A stretch of 42,008 nucleotides of DNA from Paraburkholderia elongata (GCF_013177735.1 NZ_WOEZ01000225.1:1-42008), one strand, 5' to 3'. Positions 32,704-41,764 are shown, counted from the first letter of the stretch. The notes: generated from the sequence alone by a model not told the origin. Translations and numbers: made by a program.

Positions 32704-33843
32704 ATGGATCAGCAGGCGATCAGGACCGTCGAATACGACCGGCCACAGGCACAGGGCACGACGTGCGGGATCGGGCAGGCGTGGGCGAAGGTGCCCGACG
32801 TGCCGTCGGCGGAGCAGAAGGTGGCGTTGAAGGAGCGTATCCGCGCATTGCTTAAGCGCGAGAAAGCCGTGCTCGTTGCGCATTATTATGTCGACGCAGA
32901 ATTGCAGGAACTCGCCGACGAAACCGGCGGCTGCGTGGCCGACTCATTGGAGATGGCGCGTTTCGGCCGCGATCACGAGGCGCAAACGCTGGTGGTGGCG
33001 GGCGTGCGCTTCATGGGCGAGACCGCGAAAATCCTGAGTCCGGACAAGCGCATTCTAATGCCTGATCTCGACGCGACCTGTTCGCTCGACTTGGGCTGTC
33101 CGGTCGATGAATTCTCAGCTTTCTGTGACGCTCACCCGGATCGCACGGTGGTCGTGTACGCGAACACCAGCGCGGCCGTTAAGGCCCGCGCGGACTGGAT
33201 GGTGACGTCGTCGATCGGGCTGGAAATTGTTGCCGATCTGCACGCACGTGGCGAAAAGATCATCTGGGCGCCGGATCGGCACCTCGGCAGCTATATCCAG
33301 AGCAAGACCGGCGCGGACATGCTGCTGTGGCAGGGCTCGTGTCTCGTGCACGACGAATTCAAGGGCATTGAACTCGATCTGCTGCGCGCCGAGTATCCGG
33401 GCGCGAAAGTGCTGGTGCATCCAGAATCGCCGGCTAATGTGGTCGCGCAAGCGGACGTGGTGGGTTCGACAACCCAGTTGATCGACGCCGCGCAAAAACT
33501 CGACGCGACGCATTTCATCGTGGCGACCGATCTCGGCATTCTGCACAAGATGCAGCTCGCCGCACCCGGCAAGACGTTGATCGCCGCGCCCACGGCCGGC
33601 AACAGCGCGGCCTGCAAGAGCTGCGCGCATTGCCCGTGGATGGCGATGAACGGCCTCGCCAATCTGGCCGACGTGCTCGAACGCGGCCACAACGAAATCT
33701 TCGTTGATCGAGCGATCGGCGAGCGGGCGCGTCTGCCAATCGACCGGATGCTCGACTTTGCTGCGCGTCACAAGAAGCGCGTGCAAGCCAGCGGCGATCT
33801 TGCGCGTGACGCGCAACTGTATTCGAACGTGGGAGCGGCGTAA
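32704..33843 (+). CDS. nadA: Quinolinate synthase
   Basis: NadA condenses iminoaspartate with dihydroxyacetone phosphate to quinolinate using a [4Fe-4S] cluster. It has 379 residues. HYYVDAELQELAD opens the catalytic region. Cluster Cys candidates are in ATCSLDLGCP, GSCLVHDEF and the C-terminal CKSCAHCPWMAMN. ATG 32704 is chosen because GAGGAG is just upstream; the frame before it overlaps the desaturase terminator. The stop overlaps the nadC start (TAATG). Confidence 0.96.
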   Translation: MDQQAIRTVEYDRPQAQGTTCGIGQAWAKVPDVPSAEQKVALKERIRALLKREKAVLVAHYYVDAELQELADETGGCVADSLEMARFGRDHEAQTLVVAGVRFMGETAKILSPDKRILMPDLDATCSLDLGCPVDEFSAFCDAHPDRTVVVYANTSAAVKARADWMVTSSIGLEIVADLHARGEKIIWAPDRHLGSYIQSKTGADMLLWQGSCLVHDEFKGIELDLLRAEYPGAKVLVHPESPANVVAQADVVGSTTQLIDAAQKLDATHFIVATDLGILHKMQLAAPGKTLIAAPTAGNSAACKSCAHCPWMAMNGLANLADVLERGHNEIFVDRAIGERARLPIDRMLDFAARHKKRVQASGDLARDAQLYSNVGAA

Positions 33844-34742
33844 TGGGGGCGATGGAAGGCAATCAGGTCGAGGCGGTGTCGCCGCTGTTCGCAGAGATTC
33901 ATGCGCAGTACGGTGCCGCGTTCGATGCTGCGTTAGAACGCAACGTCGCTGACGCGCTGGCCGAAGATATTGGCGCAGGCGATCAGACTGGCCGCCTTGT
34001 CCCCGCAGACGACGTGCGCGATGCCCGCGTCGTCGTGCGCGAAGATGCCGTGCTGTGCGGCGTGCCCTGGTTCAACGCGGTGATGCGCCAGGTCGATCCG
34101 CGTATCGACGTGCAATGGCGTTATCGCGAGGGTGATCGGATGGCAGCGGATACGCCGGTCTGCGAGCTGCGCGGTCCTGTCCGTGCGCTGTTGACTGCCG
34201 AGCGCAATGCGCTGAATTTCCTGCAACTGCTGTCGGGCGTGGCGAGCGCAACGCGCCGTTATGTCGACGCAATTGCCCACACTCAAACGCGTATCCTCGA
34301 TACGCGCAAGACCTTGCCGGGCTTGCGGCTCGCGCAGAAATACGCAGTGCGCGTGGGCGGCGGGGCGAATCAGCGGCTCGCGTTGTACGACGGCATTCTG
34401 ATCAAGGAAAACCACATCGCCGCAGCGGGCGGCGTCGGTGCCGCAATGGATGCGGCCCTCGCGCTGAATGCGGGCGTGTCGATCCAGATCGAAGTCGAAA
34501 CGCTGGCGCAATTGGAAACCGCGCTGACGCATCGCGCGCAATCCATTCTGCTGGACAACTTTTCGTTCGATGCGATGCGCGACGCAGTGCGTATCACGGC
34601 AGGGCGTGCGGTGCTGGAGGTGTCTGGCGGTGTGAACTTCGAGACGGTGCGGACCATCGCGGAAACGGGTGTCGACCGCGTGTCGATCGGTGCGCTGACC
34701 AAAGACGTGCGCGCAACGGATTACTCGATGCGGATCGTCTGA
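33843..34742 (+). CDS. nadC: Quinolinate phosphoribosyltransferase (decarboxylating)
   Basis: NadC makes nicotinate mononucleotide from quinolinate and PRPP. It has 299 residues. Family signatures are EDIGAGDQTG, ERNALNFLQLLSGVA, LDTRKTLPGLRLAQKYAV, GGGANQR, and LLDNFS near the C terminus. It is coupled to nadA. A Met at residue 4 could be the true start. A two-way terminator separates it from the converging nadB gene. Confidence 0.97.
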   Translation: MGAMEGNQVEAVSPLFAEIHAQYGAAFDAALERNVADALAEDIGAGDQTGRLVPADDVRDARVVVREDAVLCGVPWFNAVMRQVDPRIDVQWRYREGDRMAADTPVCELRGPVRALLTAERNALNFLQLLSGVASATRRYVDAIAHTQTRILDTRKTLPGLRLAQKYAVRVGGGANQRLALYDGILIKENHIAAAGGVGAAMDAALALNAGVSIQIEVETLAQLETALTHRAQSILLDNFSFDAMRDAVRITAGRAVLEVSGGVNFETVRTIAETGVDRVSIGALTKDVRATDYSMRIV

Positions 34743-34770
34743 GCCGTGCGCCTAAGCGTTCGCAATCAAT

Positions 34771-34808
34771 GAAAAAGCCATCGCTGGGAAACCGGCGATG
34801 GCTTTTTC
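34771..34808. terminator. Shared two-way terminator of nadC and nadB
   Basis: A perfect 14-bp stem (GAAAAAGCCATCGC with its complement) surrounds a 10-base loop. The T-runs on both strands serve both converging genes. Confidence 0.93.
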
Positions 34809-34824
34809 ACTTCAGCTTTAGAAA

Positions 34825-36423
34825 TCACACGTTGCGGTTACGCACATGCTCCGGCGACAACACCGTCGGCAGCGCTTTAGGCAGCGTGGCCGGCCAATCG
34901 CGGCTGAAGTGCAGGCCGCGGCTTTCACGCCGTGAGCGAGCGCCTTCGACGATCAGTGAAGCCACGTCGACCAGATTGCGCAGTTCAAGCAAATCGCGGC
35001 TCACCTTGAAGTTCGCGTAATACTCGTGAATCTCGTCGCGGAGCAACGCAAGCCGATGCTTGGCTCGCGTGAGTCGCTTGTCCGTACGGACGATGCCGAC
35101 GTAGTTCCACATCAGGCGGCGCAGTTCATCCCAGTTGTGCGCGACCACTACTTCTTCGTCCGGATCGGACACGCGGCTCTCGTCCCAGTCCGGCAGGGGT
35201 GCGTGGACGGCGGCGCTGAAGCCTTCTTCCTCGATGGCCTGCGCAGCGGAGCGTCCGATCACGAGACATTCGAGCAAGGAGTTGCTGGCAAGCCGGTTCG
35301 CGCCGTGGAGGCCTGTGCATGACGTTTCACCGACCGCATAGAGGCCCGCGAGATCAGTCCGGCCGGCCAGATCCGTCACGACGCCGCCACACGTGTAGTG
35401 CGCGGCAGGCACAACCGGAATGGGCTCTTTGGTGATGTCGATGCCGAATTCGAGGCAGCGGGCTAGAATCGTCGGGAAGTGTTCGCGCAGGAATTCAGGC
35501 GGCTGATGGCTGATGTCGAGATACACGCAATCAATGCCGCGTTTCTTGATCTCGAAGTCGATCGCGCGCGCGACGATGTCGCGCGGCGCGAGTTCGGCGC
35601 GTTCGTCGTGGTTCGGCATGAAGCGCGTGCCGTCCGGCAGCTTCAGAATGCCGCCTTCGCCGCGCACCGCTTCCGAGATCAGGAACGACTTCGCATAAGG
35701 ATGGAACAGGCAGGTCGGATGGAACTGGATAAATTCCATGTTCGACACGCGGCAGCCCGCGCGCCAGGCCATCGCGATACCGTCGCCGGTCGCGGTGTCG
35801 GGGTTGGTGGTGTACAGATAGACCTTGCCGGCGCCGCCGGTGGCGAGCACGGTATGCGGCGCTTCGATTGTCACGGTGCGGCCGCTTTGCAGGTCGAGTG
35901 CGTACAAACCGTGGCAGCGACGGCCGGGCAGACCGAGACGGTCGGACGTGATCAGGTCGATCGCGTAGTGGTCTTCAAGCAGGGTGATGTTCGGATGATG
36001 GCGTACACGCTCGCTGAGCGTGGCGACCACGGCATGGCCCGTTGCATCCGCAGCATGAATGATCCGGCGGTGGCTATGGCCGCCTTCACGTGTCAGATGA
36101 AAGCCGAGTTCGGCGGCGTCGTCTTTGGTGAATGGTACGCCTTGCTCGATCAGCCATTCGATCGCGGCGCGCCCATGCTCGACGATAAAGCGTGTTGCCG
36201 CCTCGTCGCACAGGCCGCCGCCGGCGATCAGTGTGTCGCGCACATGGTTTTCGATACTGTCCGCCGAATCCAGTACGGCGGCGATCCCGCCTTGCGCCCA
36301 ATCGCTCGCACCTTCGGTCATCGATCGCTTGGCGACCACCGCAACCCGCCGGGTCTCCGCGAGATTGAGCGCAACGCTCAACCCTGCCAGACCGCTACCG
36401 ACAATCGCTACATCGAATTCCAT
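34825..36423 (-). CDS. nadB: L-aspartate oxidase
   Basis: This flavoenzyme oxidises L-aspartate to iminoaspartate, the first step of NAD synthesis. It has 532 residues. The FAD motif VAIVGSGLAGLSVALNLAE is at the N terminus. EGASDWAQGGIAAVL and the TSCTGLHGANRLASNSLLE segment are typical of the fumarate reductase-like fold. ATG 36423 is chosen because GGAG lies nine bases upstream and the FAD fold begins directly; three earlier Met codons are less likely. It converges on nadA-nadC. Confidence 0.96.
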   Translation of the reverse strand: MEFDVAIVGSGLAGLSVALNLAETRRVAVVAKRSMTEGASDWAQGGIAAVLDSADSIENHVRDTLIAGGGLCDEAATRFIVEHGRAAIEWLIEQGVPFTKDDAAELGFHLTREGGHSHRRIIHAADATGHAVVATLSERVRHHPNITLLEDHYAIDLITSDRLGLPGRRCHGLYALDLQSGRTVTIEAPHTVLATGGAGKVYLYTTNPDTATGDGIAMAWRAGCRVSNMEFIQFHPTCLFHPYAKSFLISEAVRGEGGILKLPDGTRFMPNHDERAELAPRDIVARAIDFEIKKRGIDCVYLDISHQPPEFLREHFPTILARCLEFGIDITKEPIPVVPAAHYTCGGVVTDLAGRTDLAGLYAVGETSCTGLHGANRLASNSLLECLVIGRSAAQAIEEEGFSAAVHAPLPDWDESRVSDPDEEVVVAHNWDELRRLMWNYVGIVRTDKRLTRAKHRLALLRDEIHEYYANFKVSRDLLELRNLVDVASLIVEGARSRRESRGLHFSRDWPATLPKALPTVLSPEHVRNRNV

Positions 36424-36592
36424 CGCCTGCATCTCCGTCTTTCGTTTTGCCATGGCGGCATGCATGTGTGCATGCCGCTAAAACGAGAAAGGATACGCGT
36501 CGCGACGGATGAGGGAAAGCTGGCCGAATGGGATAAGACTGTTCTGGTAGGCAAACGACAGCTAAATAGTGCGATATCGGGAGTCAGAAAAC

Positions 36593-36624
36593 AAAAAAGC
36601 CTCGCACGAATGCGAGGCTTTTTT
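36593..36624 (-). terminator. Terminator of rpmB-rpmG
   Basis: AAAAAAGCCTCGCA pairs perfectly with TGCGAGGCTTTTTT around a CGAA loop, with T-runs on both strands. It lies 38 bases past the rpmG stop. Confidence 0.93.
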
Positions 36625-36661
36625 GCAAATCTGTTTGCCTTCGTCAGGCAGGAGCCAAGAT

Positions 36662-36829
36662 TTACTTAATCTTGGTTTCCTTGTAGTCAACGTGCTTACG
36701 GACGACCGGATCAAATTTCTTGATCAGCATCTTTTCCGGCATGTTGCGTTTGTTCTTCGTCGTCGTGTAGAAGTGACCCGTGCCTGCGGTCGATTCCAAC
36801 TTGATCTTGTCGCGTGCGCCTTTCGCCAT
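36662..36829 (-). CDS. rpmG: 50S ribosomal protein L33
   Basis: This 55-residue ribosomal protein reads MAKGARDKIKLESTAGTGHF and ends HVDYKETKIK. The family core FYTTTKNKRNMPEKM is present. It lacks the CxxC zinc ribbons, so it is the zinc-free form, as in E. coli. It lies 10 bases after rpmB, with AAGGAG before the ATG. Confidence 0.97.
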   Translation of the reverse strand: MAKGARDKIKLESTAGTGHFYTTTKNKRNMPEKMLIKKFDPVVRKHVDYKETKIK

Positions 36830-36839
36830 GATTTACTCC

Positions 36840-37073
36840 TTAGGCTTCACCGCGTGCGCGCAGATCTGCGAGCACAGCGTCGATACCGTTCTTGTCGATC
36901 AGGCGCAGGCCGGCGTTCGAAACGCGCAGACGCACCCAACGGTTTTCGCTTTCCACCCAAATACGGCGGTTTTGCAGGTTCGGCAGGAACCGGCGCTTGG
37001 TTTTGTTGTTCGCGTGGGAAACGTTGTTGCCGCTCATCGGCGCTTTCCCAGTTACTTGGCATACGCGTGCCAT
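36840..37073 (-). CDS. rpmB: 50S ribosomal protein L28
   Basis: This 77-residue ribosomal protein starts MARVCQVTGKAPMSGNNVSH and has the basic TKRRFLPNLQ stretch. It is also of the zinc-free type, with a single Cys. It is the first gene of the rpmB-rpmG pair. Confidence 0.97.
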   Translation of the reverse strand: MARVCQVTGKAPMSGNNVSHANNKTKRRFLPNLQNRRIWVESENRWVRLRVSNAGLRLIDKNGIDAVLADLRARGEA

Positions 37074-37224
37074 GAGAGCACTCCTAATACGCTAATTCTG
37101 AGTTCGAACGCCGTGAAAGTTTCCCGAAAAGAGCCGCGCTTAAGTTGTTGAAACTCTAGGCACGTTTCCTTTCCGGAACGCCTTGGTGGCTTCGGAACAG
37201 GGGGTTGGAAATAGGCAAACCGGA

Positions 37225-37254
37225 ATTCTAGCAGAAAAAAAGCCGCAAAATCAA
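37225..37254 (-). promoter_or_regulatory. Sigma-70 promoter of rpmB-rpmG
   Basis: On the minus strand TTGATT (37249-37254) and TAGAAT (37225-37230) are separated by 18 bases, with a T-rich spacer. The leader would be about 145 bases, long enough for regulation. Confidence 0.65.
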
Positions 37255-37312
37255 ACCTTATTTGCGATGCCGAACACGGCGCGACGTTGTCGTGGCCCAG
37301 GTTCAGACCATT

Positions 37313-38179
37313 TCACGGCCAGCCGGCGCGGGCGAACGAGTAGGTATTGTCGGCGCCGATCACCAGATGATCGATCAGCCGCACGTCGATCAGAGCAAGG
37401 GCATCGCGTAGCGTATGCGTCAATCGGCAGTCGCTCGCGCTCGGCTGGACGGCGCCGGAAGGGTGATTATGCGCGACGATCAGGCTGGCGGCATTCAGAT
37501 TCAGCGCTCGCCGGACGATCTCGCGCGGATAGACCGCCATGCGTGTCAGCGTGCCGCGTGCGCTTTCTTCACAGCGGATCAACCGATGCCGGGCGTCGAG
37601 AAAGAGCGACACGAAGACCTCTTGCGTCCTGCCGCCTATGCGCAGGCGCAGATAATCTTGCACGGCCTCAGGCGAGTTCATCAGCGAACGGTCACGCAAT
37701 TTGTCGACCAGCGAACGCCGCGCCATCTCCATGATGGCGAGCAACTGCGCCTTCTTTGCTGGGCCGATGCCGCGCAGGCCGTCGAAGTCCGAATAGGTTG
37801 CATCGAGCATGGCCCGCAGCGAGCCGAACCGGTCGAGCAGGGTGCGCGCGACGTTGAACACATCGTGGCCGGGCAGGCCCGAGCCAAGCACCAGGACGAT
37901 CATTTCAGTGTCGGAGAGCACGCCCGGCCCTTCCTCGATCAGCCGCTCGCGCGGCATGTCCTTTTTAAGCCATTTGCCGCGTACGAGCTGCCGGGCAGGG
38001 GGTGTGCCGGCATTCGCAGCGGCGTCGGCGATGCGAACGCTATGATCGGCTGCGGTATTGCCAACTGCGGCGCAAGCGCGCGGTGACACTGGGGCGGGCG
38101 CTACGGCGGCGGGCGCGGCAGGCTCCGGCAAGGTCGCATCGAGTGTCGCTTCGTCTATCGTGCAGGCGTAGTCAGCCAT
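37313..38179 (-). CDS. radC: RadC family JAB-domain protein
   Basis: This RadC/UPF0758 protein of 288 residues has a helix-hairpin-helix (GLRGIGPAKKAQL) and a C-terminal JAMM metalloprotease-like fold with the zinc motif AHNHPSGAVQPSASD. Despite the name, a direct DNA-repair role is doubtful in the family. Before the family core (WLKKDMPRERLIEEG) there is an N-terminal Ala/Pro/Thr-rich stretch of about 75 residues that resembles a flexible tail. The start is uncertain: an ATG four codons earlier overlaps its own GGAGG. Confidence 0.88.
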   Translation of the reverse strand: MADYACTIDEATLDATLPEPAAPAAVAPAPVSPRACAAVGNTAADHSVRIADAAANAGTPPARQLVRGKWLKKDMPRERLIEEGPGVLSDTEMIVLVLGSGLPGHDVFNVARTLLDRFGSLRAMLDATYSDFDGLRGIGPAKKAQLLAIMEMARRSLVDKLRDRSLMNSPEAVQDYLRLRIGGRTQEVFVSLFLDARHRLIRCEESARGTLTRMAVYPREIVRRALNLNAASLIVAHNHPSGAVQPSASDCRLTHTLRDALALIDVRLIDHLVIGADNTYSFARAGWP

Positions 38180-38379
38180 ATAGGTATGCATCCTCCAGTT
38201 CGAGTTTGTGGCGGCAGGCGGCGCCCGGCCGTGCCGCGATGCGCGCGACGGACCCAAGCCGCCGCCCGCTATGTGGCTTACAATAGACGCTTTGCGCACG
38301 GCATCCCGAGGGTTTGCCACACGCGTCGACTGCGCCCGCGGCGCACGCGTGCAGCGCGCTTCGACTGAGCGAGCATTGC

Positions 38380-38835
38380 ATGAGCATCATCGACATTTCC
38401 GAAGTGAAACCCGGTTCACACGTGACGCTTCACTACCGGCTTTCCCTTGCCGATGGCGCCGAAGTCATCAATACGTTTACCGACAGGCCGGCCACGCTGC
38501 TGCTCGGCGCAGGCCAACTGGCGCCGCCGCTGGAAGATATTCTGCTGGGTTTGAAGGTGGGCCACCATTCGACCTTTCAGCTAACGCCGGATCAGGCGTT
38601 CGGTCCGCGCAATCCGGAGCTGATCCAGCGGGTCTCGCTGGCCACGCTGCGCGAAAACAGCATGATCGGCGAGGATTTTTCGCCGGGTGACCTGGTTGAA
38701 TTCAACGCGCCGGGCGGCGGCCGCTACGCTGGCGTCCTGAAAGAAGTCGGCGAAACGTCGGCGTTATTCGATTTCAACCATCCGCTTGCCGGCCAGGCGC
38801 TGGCGTTTGAAGTGAAAATCATCGGGATTCTGTAA
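38380..38835 (+). CDS. fkpB: FKBP-type peptidyl-prolyl isomerase (SlpA/FkpB-like)
   Basis: This 151-residue prolyl isomerase and chaperone has an FKBP core with the insert-in-flap arrangement of SlyD/SlpA: HYRLSLADGAEVINTF, the LGAGQLAPPLEDILLGLKVG segment, FGPRNPELIQRV and FDFNHPLAGQALAFEV. ATG 38380 is chosen from the family start MSIIDISEVKPG. It lies two bases before ispH, the same pair as in E. coli. Confidence 0.94.
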   Translation: MSIIDISEVKPGSHVTLHYRLSLADGAEVINTFTDRPATLLLGAGQLAPPLEDILLGLKVGHHSTFQLTPDQAFGPRNPELIQRVSLATLRENSMIGEDFSPGDLVEFNAPGGGRYAGVLKEVGETSALFDFNHPLAGQALAFEVKIIGIL

Positions 38836-38837
38836 AC

Positions 38838-39797
38838 ATGAGCATCACGGAAACGACTCTTGCCGAAGCCGAGATCCTGCTGGCGCAGCCGCGCGGGTTC
38901 TGTGCCGGCGTCGATCGGGCCATTGAAATCGTGGAGCGGGCCATCAAGCTGCACGGCTCGCCGATCTACGTGCGCCACGAAATCGTCCATAACGCCTACG
39001 TCGTTGAAGATTTGCGCAAGAAGGGCGCAATCTTCATCGAACAGCTGGAAGAAGTGCCGGCTGGCAATACGGTCATTTTCAGCGCGCATGGCGTGTCGAA
39101 AGCGGTGCGCTCGGAAGCCGAGTCGCGCGGCCTGCGGGTGTACGACGCCACCTGTCCGCTCGTGACCAAGGTGCATATCGAAGTCGCGAAAATGCGCCAG
39201 GACGGCTTCGACATCGTGATGATCGGCCACAAGGGCCACCCTGAAGTCGAGGGCACGATGGGGCAGGCGGGCGAAGGCATGCATCTGGTGGAAGACATCG
39301 AAGACGTGCAGGCCTTGCAACTGGCCGATCCCGAGCGGATCGCGTTCGTTACGCAAACCACCCTGTCGGTAGACGACGCAGCCGAGATCATCGCTGCCCT
39401 GAAGGCGAAGTATCCGGCGATCCGCGAGCCGAAGAAGCAGGACATCTGCTACGCCACGCAAAACCGTCAGGACGCGGTCAAGTTCATGGCGCCGCAATGC
39501 GACGTCGTGATCGTAGTCGGCAGCCCGAATAGTTCGAACTCGAACCGGTTGCGCGAACTGGCCGAAAAGCTTGGCGTGCCCTCCTATATGGTGGACTCGC
39601 CGGACCAGATCGATCCGGTCTGGGTCGAAGGCAAGCGCCGGATCGGCGTGACGGCGGGTGCCTCGGCGCCGGAAGTGCTGGCGCAAGCGGTGATCGGCCG
39701 GTTGCGTGAGCTCGGCGTGCGCAACGTGCGCGCGCTCGAAGGCATCGAGGAAAACATCGCGTTTCCGCTACCGCGCGGGCTGGGTCTGCCTGCCTGA
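38838..39797 (+). CDS. ispH: 4-hydroxy-3-methylbut-2-enyl diphosphate reductase
   Basis: IspH performs the last step of the MEP isoprenoid pathway with a [4Fe-4S] cluster. It has 319 residues. The cluster Cys residues are in PRGFCAGVDRA, YDATCPLVTKVH and QDICYATQNRQ. The substrate loop SPNSSNSNRL follows. Confidence 0.97.
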   Translation: MSITETTLAEAEILLAQPRGFCAGVDRAIEIVERAIKLHGSPIYVRHEIVHNAYVVEDLRKKGAIFIEQLEEVPAGNTVIFSAHGVSKAVRSEAESRGLRVYDATCPLVTKVHIEVAKMRQDGFDIVMIGHKGHPEVEGTMGQAGEGMHLVEDIEDVQALQLADPERIAFVTQTTLSVDDAAEIIAALKAKYPAIREPKKQDICYATQNRQDAVKFMAPQCDVVIVVGSPNSSNSNRLRELAEKLGVPSYMVDSPDQIDPVWVEGKRRIGVTAGASAPEVLAQAVIGRLRELGVRNVRALEGIEENIAFPLPRGLGLPA

Positions 39798-39820
39798 CAA
39801 TTAGCCGACGTTTCTGAAAG

Positions 39821-39849
39821 AAAAGCGCGCCCAAGGGCGCGCTTTTTTT
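39821..39849 (+). terminator. ispH terminator
   Basis: AAGCGCGCCC pairs with GGGCGCGCTT around a tiny loop, followed by a run of seven T in all. Confidence 0.9.
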
Positions 39850-40339
39850 ACGCCCGCGGATTCGTGAGTCTGTCGGAAATAAGGTGCCAGAACACCTCGT
39901 CGAGCCGTTTTAAGTGTGCTCCCACACAAATTCTTTTGAATTGTGATTTGGCATTTAATCGTTTTTTCGACGATATGACCCCGTTTAACTCGCGTCAAAC
40001 GCGTTGCGTCGATTTTTGACGCACTAAAATAGTGCGTACGCCTTGATATCAATGAAAACGTAATACTTAACGCGAACCACGGTGCAATCAGGGATCGGGG
40101 CATATCGCTGCAACACTTGATGCCATTGGGCGCAGCGGTGGTGCAACTGGTGCACGGAAAATAGTCGCAACTTGGTTGCGCCTATTGCCGAATTCCTCTC
40201 TCAAAATAAGGTTGCAATGCAGGAAAACCCCACCGTTTCAACAATATTGCGCGTCGCATAATTGGAGTTACAATGCGCGCGTTCTCAAGGCCTCCGGGTC
40301 CCGAACAACGGATTTTGCAAGGCGCGGGAGACCTACTTA
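39850..40339. promoter_or_regulatory. Long regulatory region before the branched-chain transporter genes
   Basis: These 490 bases contain a 17-bp dyad at 40020-40036, two tandem TGGTGCA words (40139-40145, 40148-40154), GCAAC-N3-GTTGC (about 40168-40180), and a likely sigma-70 promoter TTGCGC-N16-TACAAT (about 40247-40274). The dyad and TGGTGCA words resemble NtrC sites. The stretch 39900-40080 is AT-rich. No gene is seen. Confidence 0.6.
40020..40036. promoter_or_regulatory. NtrC-like palindrome
   Basis: CGCACTAAAATAGTGCG has perfect seven-base arms around AAA and closely follows the NtrC consensus TGCACYA-N3-TRGTGCA. It lies about 230 bases upstream of the likely promoter, a distance common for enhancer-like sites. 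Confidence 0.55.
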
Positions 40340-41536
40340 ATGCGAGTCAAATTTGCTTACGCCGTGTCCATCGTGACCGCGGTTGCGATGTTGACCGCGT
40401 GCGGCAAGAAACAGGAAAGCGAGGCGGGAGCAGGTGCATCGGCTGCCACGGCGGCGGCACCGGCGAGCGAAGCGATTGTCGTGAAGATCGGTCATGCGGC
40501 CCCATTGACGGGCCCCATTGCGCATCTCGGTAAAGACAATGAAAACGGTGCGCGTCTGGCAGTCGATGAGATCAACACACAGGGTTTGACTATCGACGGT
40601 CACAAGATCCAGTTGCAGCTTGACGCGCAAGACGATGCCGCGGACCCGAAAACGGGAACGGCGGTCGCCGAAAGGCTCGTCGAAGATCATGTCGTCGCCG
40701 TGGTCGGACACCTGAATTCAGGTGTGTCGATTCCGGCGTCGAAGATCTATAGCGATGCCGGGATCGTGGAAATCTCGCCGTCGTCGACGAACCCGGGGTA
40801 TACGCAGCAAGGTTTCAAGACGACTTATCGGGTGGTCGCGACCGATGCCCAGCAGGGGCCGGCGCTAGCCAACTACGCAACGAAAGTGCTTGGCGCGAAA
40901 CGCATCGCGATCGTCGACGACTCGACCGTCTACGGTAAGGGACTGGCCGACGAGTTTGCGAAGACAGTACAGGCGAGCGGGGCGAAGATCGTCGCGCGTG
41001 AAGTCACGAATGACAGGGCTACGGAGTTTCAGGCCGTCCTTAGAAAGATCAAGAGTGTTCAGCCGGACGTGATCATGTTCGGCGGAATGGACGCAACGGG
41101 CGGGCCGTTTACCAAACAGGCGGCGGCGCTCGGTATCAGGGCAAAAATCCTTGGCGGCGACGGCGTGTGTACCGACAAGGTGGGTGAGCTGGCGGGAACC
41201 GCCGTGCAAAACCTGGTCTGTTCGGAGGCAGGACTCGCGCTTTCGAAAATGGACAAGGGAGCGGACTTCGAAAAGAAGTACGTCGACCGCTTCCACACGC
41301 CGGTGCAGATTTACGCACCGTTCACGTATGACGCTGTGTACGTGATTGTCGATGCAATGAAGCGCGCTAATTCGATCGAGGCGCCCAAGGTGCTGGCTGC
41401 GATGCCGTCCACCGATTACAACGGGGTAATCGGCCACATCGCGTTCGACGACAAGGGTGATTTGAAAGAGGGCGCCATTACGCTTTTCGACTTCAAGAAC
41501 GGCAAGAAAGCGGTTCTCGACGTCGTGAAGATGTGA
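40340..41536 (+). CDS. Branched-chain amino-acid ABC transporter solute-binding lipoprotein
   Basis: This is the periplasmic receptor for leucine, isoleucine and valine or related substrates. It has 398 residues, with a lipoprotein signal (MRVKFAYAVSIVTAVAMLTAC, lipobox LTAC). A short Ala/Glu linker precedes the LivJ-type domain: VKIGHAAPLTGPIAHLGKDNENGARLAVDEIN, GHLNSGVSIPASKIY, SPSSTNPGYT, and RIAIVDDSTVYGKGLADEF. ATG 40340 is chosen for the signal sequence, and GGGAG is nine bases upstream. Anchoring by lipid, rather than free, is the oddity compared with E. coli LivJ. Confidence 0.94.
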   Translation: MRVKFAYAVSIVTAVAMLTACGKKQESEAGAGASAATAAAPASEAIVVKIGHAAPLTGPIAHLGKDNENGARLAVDEINTQGLTIDGHKIQLQLDAQDDAADPKTGTAVAERLVEDHVVAVVGHLNSGVSIPASKIYSDAGIVEISPSSTNPGYTQQGFKTTYRVVATDAQQGPALANYATKVLGAKRIAIVDDSTVYGKGLADEFAKTVQASGAKIVAREVTNDRATEFQAVLRKIKSVQPDVIMFGGMDATGGPFTKQAAALGIRAKILGGDGVCTDKVGELAGTAVQNLVCSEAGLALSKMDKGADFEKKYVDRFHTPVQIYAPFTYDAVYVIVDAMKRANSIEAPKVLAAMPSTDYNGVIGHIAFDDKGDLKEGAITLFDFKNGKKAVLDVVKM

Positions 41537-41553
41537 TGACGGGACGTAGCCTG

Positions 41554-41587
41554 ACGGCACCGAAACCACCCAACGGTGCCGTTTTTG
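41554..41587 (+). terminator. Terminator or attenuator between receptor and livH
   Basis: ACGGCACCG pairs with CGGTGCCGT (41554-41562, 41574-41582) and is followed by five T. It would reduce expression of the permease genes relative to the receptor, a common arrangement. Confidence 0.85.
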
Positions 41588-41764
41588 CATCCGCCATCGG
41601 CGAGTCCCCGGCTGCATCCCAGTCGTAAGACGAACCGGATAGCGGATAACCCTTACCGGTCTTTTACATCAGTACCCGCAGTGCCGTTGAGATTGGCGTA
41701 CCGCATCACCGCCCACCGGCTGATGAAGAACGCGAATCCAGTCGCACGGGCTAAGGAGCATTAA

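Noticed and set aside
39801..40103. Leftward open frame of 100 codons beyond ispH
   Set aside because: It runs through the ispH terminator and AT-rich regulatory DNA, with no start signal or family.
40168..40190. Sigma-54 promoter candidate TTGGTTGCGCCTATTGCC
   Set aside because: The GG and GC doublets are 11 bases apart rather than the near-invariant 10.
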